From assembly GCF_002234675.1 (NCBI RefSeq), contig NC_019875.2, positions 29,912,897 through 29,976,896 on the forward strand: a stretch of DNA of 64,000 nucleotides, read 5' to 3'. Numbering within the stretch: the stretch's first letter is position 1; the number at the start of each line of letters is the position of its first letter. A program made the translations under genes and the position numbers. Under the pieces are notes generated by a model. It was given only the letters and a program-made list of their open reading frames with translations. It was not told where the DNA came from and did not search any database. Positions 1 through 9,400 of the stretch are shown here, one piece after another. Origin of the DNA: Oryzias latipes. Its lineage: Eukaryota; Chordata; Actinopteri; Beloniformes; Adrianichthyidae.

Positions 1-628
1 AAAAAGCCTGATTGGTTTATTTTGTGTAGATGTTTCACAGTTTTTTTAAGCCTCGCACGACTTTCTTCTGTAACTTTTTCAACGGTTTTCGTGAGGGGAA
101 TCAAAGTTTCAGACGCTGCAGCTCATAACGCCAGGAAAGCCAAAAAGATTCTGATCAGGACGGATTCCTGCCACGATGTTCTGATGCAGAAGAACTTTAG
201 GTTTTTACCATCAGAGTCAGTCCGAGAAGATTTAACCGTCAGCATCCACCTTCTGAAGCCGCTGAATCCCTTTCAGGGTCACAGGGTTGCTGGAGCCTAT
301 CCTAGCTACTGTCGGGGTTCACCCTGAGCAGGTCACCGGTCTGTTGCAGGGTCACACGATCACATGCACACCTAGGGGCAGACACCAGTGAAGCTATGAA
401 ATGTGTCTGGACTGTGGGAGGAAACTGGAGAAAACCCACATGTGGACGTGGAGAACACGCAAACTCCACACAGAAAGAACCCAGCCAGGGTTTGAGCCAG
501 CGCCTTGGACCAGCGTGCAGCCGTACCGTCAGCCTTAACGTAAAACATTTATGATAATCAGTAGATTGTTCAGAATCAGCAGGAGTGACCCCCCCCCCCC
601 CCCCCCCCCCCCCGACTTCCTTTCTCAG
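1..628. other. non-coding upstream stretch of PLXDC-type gene
   Basis: No exon could be recognised before 629. The stretch holds a SINE copy (about 258-520) and a run of about 25 cytosines (589-613) ending 13 bases before the splice acceptor of the first visible exon. It is probably intron, since that exon begins with the last base of a codon and so needs an upstream exon. Confidence 0.6.
258..520 (-). repeat. tRNA-derived SINE copy
   Basis: The segment shares a core with copies at 13905, 17530 and 20618: a 'ggagaacacgcaaactccac'-like block, a 'ggaggaaactggagaaaaccc' block and a 'cagggtcacagggttgctgg' block. On the minus strand, near 500, a B-box-like GGCTCAAACCCTGG motif marks the tRNA-like head. 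Diverged; family name not assigned. Confidence 0.55.
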
Positions 629-689
629 ATGCTCCAGCGGCTTCGACCGTAACCGGCAGGACTGGGTGGACCACGGCTGCCTACAGGAG
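629..689 (+). CDS. PLXDC-type gene, PSI-segment exon
   Basis: Acceptor ctttctcag precedes A-TGC and donor gttctg follows GAG. It encodes the CSSGFDRNRQDWVDHGC segment typical of the plexin-repeat (PSI) end of PLXDC proteins. It starts with the third base of a codon and ends in phase 0. Confidence 0.8.
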
Positions 690-2124
690 GTTCTGTTTGT
701 TTTTCAGCCGCTGAGTCGGAACCAAACCCTCAGACTGACTCAGCGTTTGTTTCCCAGGAACGGGATCCCCGCTGCCTTCTGACGCCGGACGCCACGTCAC
801 GCCCACTGACACATGCCGCCCCCTCCCCCACATCCTCGCGGCAGTGGGGGGGGTCAGGGGAGACCCCCACACGGCTCAGCGGGACCTCCACCGGCCCCCC
901 GCCAGGCAGCGGCTGGAAGGATAAGTCTCAGAAACCAGCCGGCAAAGCTGCGGATGGTAATGATGTCAGAGGAACGCCTCGTTTCTGGGCGTCGGCCATG
1001 CGTGGTGTGACAGCAGGAGGGGGGGAGGGGGGGTCGATGTGGTCAGTTATTTTCCAGACCAATGCAATGTGAGCGTGTGCAGCAGGCTTGTTCATGTATG
1101 TGCATCCTTCCGGGGAGCTGCCTCTGCAGACATTGAGGCCTCCTCTAAAGGTCAGGCCTCCGGTGACCTCCGGTGACCTCTTCCTCTGGTTGTTGTGGAG
1201 GTGACCCAAAGGCTCTCAGGTCAAAGCTGAACGTTTCCATGACAACGCTGTTGTTGTCTTTTGCAGACGATGCATCGATCTCGCTCCACATCAGTGAAAC
1301 AGGTGAGTGCTGCTCAGAGGACTGATCTAACGTCTGATGATCGCCGGACGATTGCCTCGCAAACATCAAATGCATCATATCAGATATACCTACATGATCA
1401 CGTGTGATTCACGTCTGACGAACGTCCGATGAGCGACGGGCAAACACCTGAGCAACATCTGACCATCATCTAGCAAACGTCAGAAACACGTCTGATGTTT
1501 GTATGTTGAGCATCCGTGTCACATACGGTTCACGATCGTCTGATCATCTGATGCAGCAGGAAACGCCGACGGACAGCGGAGCGAGGGGGGGCTGCAGAGC
1601 GGCCCCCTGGCTGCCGTGGTCATCGTGATGCTCGTCGTGACAGCAGCCGTCCTGGCGTCCGTCTACATTTACAGCCACCCGACCTCCACTGCCAGCCTCT
1701 TCTTCATGGAGGTGAGGAAGACGGATGTTGTTTAGCTTGTTTAGACTCAGCAGAATCTCAATCATTTCTACTTGGTTTTTCTCTGATTATTGAGATTCAA
1801 ACGGATGAAATATTTGGTGACGTTCCAACGAGGAACAGTTCAGAGTCTAAAGAAGACGAGGAACCTGAACATCGGTTCTCACAAAACCTTGTGTCCAACC
1901 TCCCACAGCGACGGCCGACGCACTGGCCCATCTTGAAGTTCAGGCGGGGCTCGGGGCGCCCCTCCTACGCCGAGGTGGAGACCCCGGGGCAGGACAGAGA
2001 CGGCGCCGTGGTCATCGACCTCAAACCCTCCTTTGAGGTGACCTTCAGGAGAGAGAGCGAGCAGAGGGAGGGCTTCATCGTTCCCGACCAGAGGGAGCGC
2101 TTCCTGCGCCCGGAGAGCTCCTGA
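629..2124 (+). CDS. plexin-domain-containing protein (PLXDC1/PLXDC2-type), 3' end of gene
   Basis: Five exons with consistent phases (629-689, 758-956, 1267-1302, 1560-1711, 1909-2124) encode the C-terminal part of a type I membrane protein of the PLXDC (TEM7) family. In order: a cysteine-bearing PSI-type segment (CSSGFDRNRQDWVDHGC), a Pro/Ser/Thr-rich stalk, a DDASISLH junction, a transmembrane helix (PLAAVVIVMLVVTAAVL), then the family signature HPTSTASLFFME, RRPTHWPILKFRRGSG and YAEVE, ending in a GFIV-containing tail. In mammals these are cell-surface receptors reported to bind PEDF and extracellular-matrix ligands. The tail is longer than I recall for mammals: about 25 residues lie between YAEVE and the terminal EGFIV motif. 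The 5' part of the gene lies outside the window. I cannot decide between the PLXDC1, PLXDC2 or a third fish paralogue. Confidence 0.85.
758..956 (+). CDS. PLXDC-type gene, stalk exon
   Basis: Acceptor gtttcccag and donor gtaatg. It is open in the required frame (phase 0 in, one base out), starts ERDPRC and is rich in Pro, Ser, Thr and Gly, as expected for the extracellular stalk. Low conservation is expected; the phase match on both sides is the main support. Confidence 0.7.
1267..1302 (+). CDS. PLXDC-type gene, 36-nt micro-exon
   Basis: Acceptor cttttgcag and donor gtgagt flank 36 nt encoding DASISLHISET, matching the acidic DD..(I/L)(A/S)LH motif just before the juxtamembrane region of PLXDC proteins. 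Phase fits both neighbours. Confidence 0.8.
1560..1711 (+). CDS. PLXDC-type gene, transmembrane exon
   Basis: Acceptor atgcagcag and donor gtgagg. It encodes a Gly/Ser-rich juxtamembrane segment, one hydrophobic helix of about 23 residues and the conserved cytoplasmic HPTSTASLFFME start. Ends in phase 0. Confidence 0.88.
1909..2124 (+). CDS. PLXDC-type gene, terminal exon
   Basis: Acceptor ctcccacag, then RRPTHWPILKFRRGSG and YAEVE, ending at TGA 2122-2124. The insert between YAEVE and EGFIV contains VVIDLKPSFEVTFRRE. Confidence 0.88.
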   Translation, partial: RRPTHWPILKFRRGSGRPSYAEVETPGQDRDGAVVIDLKPSFEVTFRRESEQREGFIVPDQRERFLRPESS

Positions 2125-3375
2125 CCACAACTACAAATCCCAGAATGCTCTGGGGCAGAGAGGCTTCTTTCAAGCTGATGCTCAGGTTTGTTCAGTCAGA
2201 GACAGAAAAGCTGTCCAACCTCTGAGAGGCGGAAATGAGAGTTGGACGGAACGTTTTTCCCGTGGTTTTGCTCAGGAGGTTCAAGGTTTACAGAAGCTGC
2301 CGCCGCCGCCACGGGTTTTGAACCCTCTCAAAGATGGGCTTTCCGCTCCATATCTGCCCATTCCACACCTCCACGCGCAGGAATGTCACACCTGGACGCT
2401 ACTTCCTTCCCTGAAAAACACAGACCGCATTCCTGACGGGGACGCCCGCCTCCGTCTGGCGGGCTGACGGCGGCGTTTGTGGACATGTTCCATTTATTTT
2501 CTCTGCTCTTCGTTCGGTACGCAAAGTAAACGACAGCAACAAACAGGAAGTCAGATTATTTTGACGACACTTTCCAGACTTCAGTCAGTTTGGAAAAAGC
2601 AGTTTTTTTCTGTTTTGTTGTTCTACGTTTTAATGTTTCATCAACCAGAAAGGATCAAAGAATTGTGGGTAAATTAAAATAATTATTCCACTTTTCAAAT
2701 GAAGATTTTCTGAATCTCTGATCACTTTATGTTCATTTATTTTCGTTCATCTGTTGTCAATTTTTAAAAAATATATTTATTTGATCTACTTTTTAGCACA
2801 AAAATCAGTTGTCGGTCGTTACAGGAAACAGTTTTAAGGCGGACGGCGTTGGGATGCACAGCTTCAGGTGATGAGTTCAGGTAACATCGGACATCAGAGT
2901 GCCGGTGCGTCAGAGTTTTTTGTTTTCTGCAAACAGAATTGAAAAGACATTAGTGTGAGGTCAGCTGTGAAATATGAATCTGTAATTTTCTAATCCCCGA
3001 CAGAAAATCCAGACTCTGAGCAGGAAGTGATGACGATAAGATGAAGAATAAAAGCATAAAAATACATGAGAATAAAGTCAACATTTTAGGAGAATAAAGT
3101 CATAAATTGATGCTTGAAAAAGTCATAATTTTACAAGATAAAAATTGTGATTTTTGAAAAAATGAAATGTTAACTTAGCTTTGTAAATGTTTCAACAAAG
3201 AAATGATCTGTTTAGGATTCAGAGAAACTCCTCAAGGATCTACTGTTTTTGTAAAAGCATGAATTTCTCCTCCTGAAATGTTATTTTCTCATCATCTTTA
3301 GACTTTATTCTCACTTCTGGTGCCCCAAACACTCCGTCGTGGACGTCACTTCCTGTTGACTGAAAAAAGCGCCGG
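2125..3375. other. convergent 3' regions of PLXDC-type gene and MYRIP
   Basis: No coding sequence was recognised. AATAAA at 3047-3052 on the plus strand is a candidate poly(A) signal for the PLXDC-type gene, and its reverse complement at 3304-3309 lies 67 bases past the MYRIP stop and is a good candidate for MYRIP. The A/T-rich middle is ordinary 3'-UTR or intergenic sequence. Confidence 0.55.
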
Positions 3376-3468
3376 TCATGAAGGCGTGTGGGGAAGGTGA
3401 GGTCCACCTTGCACAGGTGTTGCAGGTAACCGCCGTCTCAGCTGTCTGGAGGAGTCCAGCGTCACGGC
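3376..3468 (-). CDS. myrip: MYRIP exon 14 (stop codon)
   Basis: Acceptor ccccacggcag. Encodes [20 protein letters not shown], matching the SRQQRRKLPAPPVK block, and stops at TGA (3378-3376). The mammalian protein runs on beyond this point, so the fish C-terminus is shorter. Confidence 0.88.
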   Translation of the reverse strand, partial: AVTLDSSRQLRRRLPATPVQGGPHLPHTPS

Positions 3469-6400
3469 CTGCCGTGGGGAGCAGAGACGTCTCATTTGGA
3501 TCAGAACCTTGGTTACCGGTTGAGGTTTGAGGCTCGGGAACTTACCGGCTCGCAGGCAGACCGGGTCTTGGAGAGGCGGGACTGCGGGTCCACGTTCAGG
3601 CCTGCGCTCTTCAGAGCGGCGATCCTTGAGGAGATGCCGCAGATCTGGGACACAACAAAGCACAACCTGACCTCGGAAAGCTGAAGCGGTGTCAGGGTTT
3701 GGACTTGGAGCCGCTCCTGTGGCCCCGGGCTCGGTTCCGGGCTCGGACCCCGTCTCTGCAGCTCACCTGCAGCTCAGAATGCTGAACCTTTGCAGCCGCC
3801 GCCGCCACCTGCTCCTCCAGGAAGGACAGCTCCACGACGCTGGTGGAGCTGCTGATGCCTCGGGCGCAGCCCTCCAGCTCTCCAAGCTCCGCCTCCAGAC
3901 TGTAGGCCGCACTGGCCGCCACGTAAACCTGCAGCCAATAGAATTTCCAGGAACTCAGAGGATCATCGGCGTCATAATCTTCTCATAAATGAATATTGTT
4001 TGAATAAAAATTGATTCCAAAGGAAAACACAAAAGTTGATTATAGAGTTGCTGCTTCTTTTTGTGACTTCCTGTCAGCAGACGACCTCGTCTGATAAATG
4101 AATCTGGTGACGATTATTTCCTGCTTTTCTTTGCATCACAAATGAATTCAGCTCAAACTCACGCTTTCCTCCAGCTTGCAGAACCGTTGGTCCAGTTTTA
4201 AGGGGTCTGCATTTGGGGGCAGCGAGGGGGCGGGGTCTCGCCTGTCCCCTCCCTCTTCCCTCTGCAGAAGCTCCTCCGTGGCGTTCAGCACCTTCAGCAC
4301 CTCGGTGGTGATGCTGCGCAGAGACGCCGCCGAGGAAGTCTGTGGCGCACAGAAAGGCTTCAGCGGCACAAACTATGATTGATTTATGCTTAAAAAACGT
4401 GGAAAATGTCTCAGGAAGTCCAGACGGGAGAAGATCTGAGGGAAGATGGCTTCATGCAGCAGCTTCACTGCAGAAACAGGATCTTCAGAAAGGAAAAAGG
4501 AACCCTTGTTTCCCTTTTCTGACTTGTAAATAATCTTATCAAGAAAGATTTCAACAGCAAACTAATCGGAGAAAACTTCTAAGAAGAATTTTATTTCTAA
4601 AATCAGAATGTGTGGTTTTCAGACCCCGTTGGCAGATTTTTGGCTTCTTTACAGAAAATCTGCTGTTAAACGTTGGACTTATTTCTGTTTTTACAGTGTT
4701 TAGCGCTGCAGCAGAGATGAAGAACAGATGCAGGTCCAACAGGTGAGAAGAAAGGATCCGAGGCTTAGAAGAGTCTGCAGGAAAGCTGCTGAACTCTGGA
4801 TGAAGCTCAGAAGAACTCACCTCCTGAATCTCCTCTGGGGGGAGAAAAGGCTTTGCGTCTTCTCTGGATGCTCTGTCTGGTTTTTCTTCCCTCTTCTCCC
4901 GGTCAGCAGCGCCTCCTGGAGCCTGAGATGACTCCGGATCTCCTGCTGTCAGCCTGTTTTCTTCCAGCTTCTCTCCATCCCAGACGTCTGTTTTTTCTGT
5001 CTTTGTCTCTGCTTCCTGTGCCTCCTCTTCTCCTCCTCCCTTGTCTTTGTTCTCCAGTTTCAGACGGATCTCTCCAGATTCCTCCGCCGTCACTCTAAAG
5101 ACGTTGGCATCCTCCTCTTTCAGTCCGTTTTCATGGTCTTCATCAGCTCCTCCTCCTCTGTTGTCCTCCACCTGCATGTCCTCCAGGGTCATTGTCAACA
5201 TGCTGCCGATGATTCGGTCAAACTCCCCGTCGTCTTCATCGCTCTGTGCTGCTCCGCTCTCCTCCTGTTCTCCTCTGTTCTCCTCCGTTTCCACAGATGT
5301 TTTCGACCAAATATCTGCTTCTTCTCTGCCCTCAAACCTCGGCTCATCTCCTCCTTTCTCGTCTTCCTCCTCTTCAGTTCTGCTCTGCACTTCATCCCTG
5401 GAATCGAACATTTTCATGTCCATGCCCCCGGTGAACCCTGCGCCTCCCCGCAGCTCCTCCACCTCCTCGCTCTTCCCGGCCCGGTCCAGCTCATCCTCTG
5501 TGGAGGAGAACTGTGAGGCGCTGACCAAACTGGCCAAATCCCGAAGATGATCTTTCTGCAGCTGCGTCCACAGCGCCCCTTCGTCCGTCTCCTCTTCGTC
5601 GACCCCGGCTCTGTCCAGCTCATCCTCGGTGGAGGAGAACTGGGCGGCGTTGATTTGATTCACTAATCTGCAGACTTTCATGGACAAATGCTCCTCCTCC
5701 TCCTCCTCTTCGTCCTCTGTGCCGGTTCTGTCCAGCTCGTCTTCGGTGGAGGAGGCCCGCGCCGCTCCGACTCCTTTTTCCAGCCGACAAAGTCTGAAGG
5801 TGACTTCGTCTGACGCTTTCTCCTCTTCCTCCATGTCCACGTCAATGGATCTGCTCCAATCTTCATCACTTTGCTCGTCTCTGTCCAACTCTTCGTCAGT
5901 GGAGGAAAAATACGAGAGGCTGGACCGCGCCACAAGCCTGTACAACCTGCCCTCCATCTCCTCTTCATCTTTATCCTCAGTGCAGTCGCTGTCCTCCTCA
6001 CCAAACCTCTCCTCTTCCTCATCTCTCATTTGATCAAACTCATCTCCTCCAGAAACAGGAGAACCTCTCCCCCTCTGGATCGGCTCGCCCCCTCCTCCCG
6101 AGGCGGCGTCGTCCCGGTCAGGAGCTTCGGGGCTCGGGGCTCCGGATGTGAGGAGGTCAGAGGTCACAGCGTCAGACCTGCGGCCTTTATGATTGACGTC
6201 CTGTGAATGTCAGAGTTTAGAAGTCAGATTTCTGTTTGAACGTCTGGATGAAAACTTTCTTTCCACGCGTCACAAACGGGTTCAGAGAAGATTTTTACGA
6301 TTGTGACACAAAAACGCAGTTTAAGATACAGAAGTGAACATTTTACCCCTAAAGGAGAAGAAGCTGCAGATTCTTTGTTACTCCTCTGAGACTGAAGGGC

Positions 6401-9400
6401 TTTTCCTTCATCCTCCTCTCCAGGTTCCGTCCTCTCCTCTTCATCTTCCTCTCCTGCTCCTGTCAGGTAGAAGTTCACGTCGATGATGCTGGTCCTGCGG
6501 GACGATGAAGGTTTCCTGAGCTCTGCAGGAACTTTCTTCTTCAGGAGGGCCTGCAGAGGTTTACCCAACTTCCAGTTCCCCTCGGAGTCTGGAAGAAGAA
6601 GATTTTTCTTCAAAGTTACTGAAAAATGTCTTCAGCCTCCTCTTCTTCAGCAGGTAGAAATGACCACAGAAAAACTGAAATAGAACAGAAACACACGATG
6701 GAAAAGAATTTTGTCACCTTTTTGGATCGCTGCCAGGGACATTTGGTCGCCGCCTGAATGAAGGTTAGAGTCTGTCATCTTCCTGTGGATCTCCTGCAAG
6801 ACGGCCCCCCAGGAGCTGTCTGGTTGTGGTTCTGGTTCTGGTTCTGGTTTGGTTTCGTTGTCGGAGTCCAGTCCCTCGTATGCAGACTTCACTCCGGACT
6901 CCTTCTCCAGGGCGCTGAAGACCAGACTCTTCCTCCTAGCCAGGAGGCCGGGGCGGGACAACTGTGCGCTCTGCAGGGCCAGCCAGTTCCCGTCCGGACT
7001 CTTCAGAACTGAGGACAGCCCCCCCCCCCAACCCACAGGGTAAAGACACGAAGGAGCAAACATGGACCCACAAAAAAACACACAGCTGCAGGCCGAGACG
7101 AAACCAGCACCGGGTTCCAAACATGTCATCGGTGATGTTCTGAGGATTCTGAGACACCGTAACTCCTGCAAACGGTCTGAGAGGAACCAGCCTGCAAACG
7201 GTCTGAGAAGAACCAGCCTGCAAACGGTCTGAGAGGAACCAGCCTGCAAACGGTCTGAGAAGAACCAGCCTGCAAACGGTCTGAGAAGAACCAGCCTGCA
7301 AACGGTCTGAGAAGAACTAGCCTGCAAACGGTCTGAGAAGAACTAGCCTGCAAACGGTCTGAGAGGAACCAGCCTGCAAACGGTCTGAGAGGAACCAGCC
7401 TGCAAACGGACTGAGAGGAACCAGCCTGCAAACGGTCTGAGAGGAACCAGCCTGCAAACGGTCTGAGAGGAACCAGCCTGCAAACGGTCTGAGAGGAACC
7501 AGCCTGCAAACGGTCTGAGAGGAACCAGCCTGCAAACGGTCTGAGAAGAACCAGCCTGCAAAAGGTCTGAGAGGAACCAGCCTGCAAACGGTCTGAGAGG
7601 AACCAGCCTGCAAACGGTCTGAGAAGAACCAGCCTGCAAACGGTCTGAGAAGAACTAGCCTGCAAACGGTCTGAGAAGAACTAGCCTGCAAACGGTCTGA
7701 AAGGAACCAGCCTGCAAACGGTCTGAGAAGAACCAGCCTGCAATCGGTCTGAGAAGAACCAGCCTGCAAACGGTCTGAAAGGAACCAGCCTGCAAACGGT
7801 CTGAGAAGAACCAGCCTGCAAACTGTCTGAGAAGAACTAGCCTGCAAACGGTCTGAGAAGAACTAGCCTGCAAACGGTCTGAGAAGAACCAGCCTGTAAA
7901 CGGTCTGAGAAGAACCAGCCTGCAAACGGTCTGAGAGGAACCAGCCGGCAAACACTCTGAGAAAAACCAGCTTGCAAACGGTCTGAAAGGAACCAGCCTG
8001 TAAAAGGTCTCAGAGGAACCAGCCTGCAAACGGTCTGAGAGGAACCAGCCTGCAAACGGTCTGAGAGGAACCAGCCTGCAAACGGTCTGAGAGGAACCAG
8101 CCTGCAAACGGTCTGAGAAGAACCAGCCTGCAAACGGTCTGAGAAGAACCAGCCTGCAAACGGTCTGAGAAGAACTAGCCTGCAAACGGTCTGAGAAGAA
8201 CTAGCCTGCAAACGGTCTGAAAGGAACCAGCCATTAAAAGGTCTGAGAGGAACCAGCCTGTAAACGGTCTGAGAGGAACCAGCCTGCAAACGGTCTGAGA
8301 GGAACCAGCCTGAAAACGGTCTGAGAAGAACCAGCCTGCAAACGGTCTGAGAAGAACCAGCCTGCAAACGGTCTGAGAAGAACCAGCCTGCAAACGGTCT
8401 GAGAAGAACCAGCCTGCAAACGGTCTGAGAAGAACTAGCCTGCAAACGGTCTGAGAGGAACCAGCCTGCAAATGGTCTGAGAAGAACCAACCTGTAAACG
8501 GTCTGAAAGGAACCAGCCATTAAACGGTCTGAGAGGAACCAGCCTGTAAACGGTCTGAGAGGAACCAGCCTGCAAACGGTCTGAGAGGAACCAGCATGCA
8601 AACGGTCTGAGAGAAACCAGCCTGAAAACGGTCTGAGAGGAACCAGCCTGCAAATGGTCTGAGAGGAAACAGCCTGCAAATGGTCTGAGAGGAACCAGCC
8701 TGTAAACGGTCTGAGAAGAACCAGCCTGCAAACGGTCTGAGAAGAACCAGCCTGCAAACGGTCTGAGAAGAACCAGCCTGTAAACGGTCTGAGAAGAACC
8801 AGCCTGCAAACGGTCTGAGAGGAACCAGCCGGCAAACAGTCTGAGAAAAACCAGCTTGCAAACGGTCTGAAAGGAACCAGCCTGTAAAAGGTCTGAGAGG
8901 AACCAGCCTGCAAATGGTCTGAGAAGAACCAGCCTGTAAACGATCTGAAAGGAACCAGCCATTAAAAGGTCTAAGAGGAACCAGCCTGTAAACGGTCTGA
9001 GAGGAACCAGCCTGCAAACGGTCTGAGAGGAACCAGCATACAAACGGTCTGAGAGGAACCAGCCTGAAAACGGTCTGAGAGGAACCAGCCTGCAAATGGT
9101 CTGAGAGGAAACAGCCTGCAAATGGTCTGAGAGGAACCAGCCTGTAAACGGTCTGAGAAGAACCAGCCTGCAAACGATCTGAGAAGAACCAGCCTGCAAA
9201 CGGTCTGAGAAGAACCAGCCTGCAAACGGTCTGAGAAGAACCAGCCTGCAAAGGGTCTGAGAAGAACTAGCCTGCAAACGGTCTAAGAAGAACTAGCCTG
9301 CAAACGGTCTGAAAGGAACCAGCCTGCAAACGGTCTGAAAGGAACCAGCCTGCAAACGGTCTGAGAAGAACCAGCCTGCAAACGGTCTGAGAAGAACCAG

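Noticed and set aside
4728..6206. Plus-strand Ser/Leu-rich reading frames
   Set aside because: They are antisense shadows of the acidic MYRIP exon 10.
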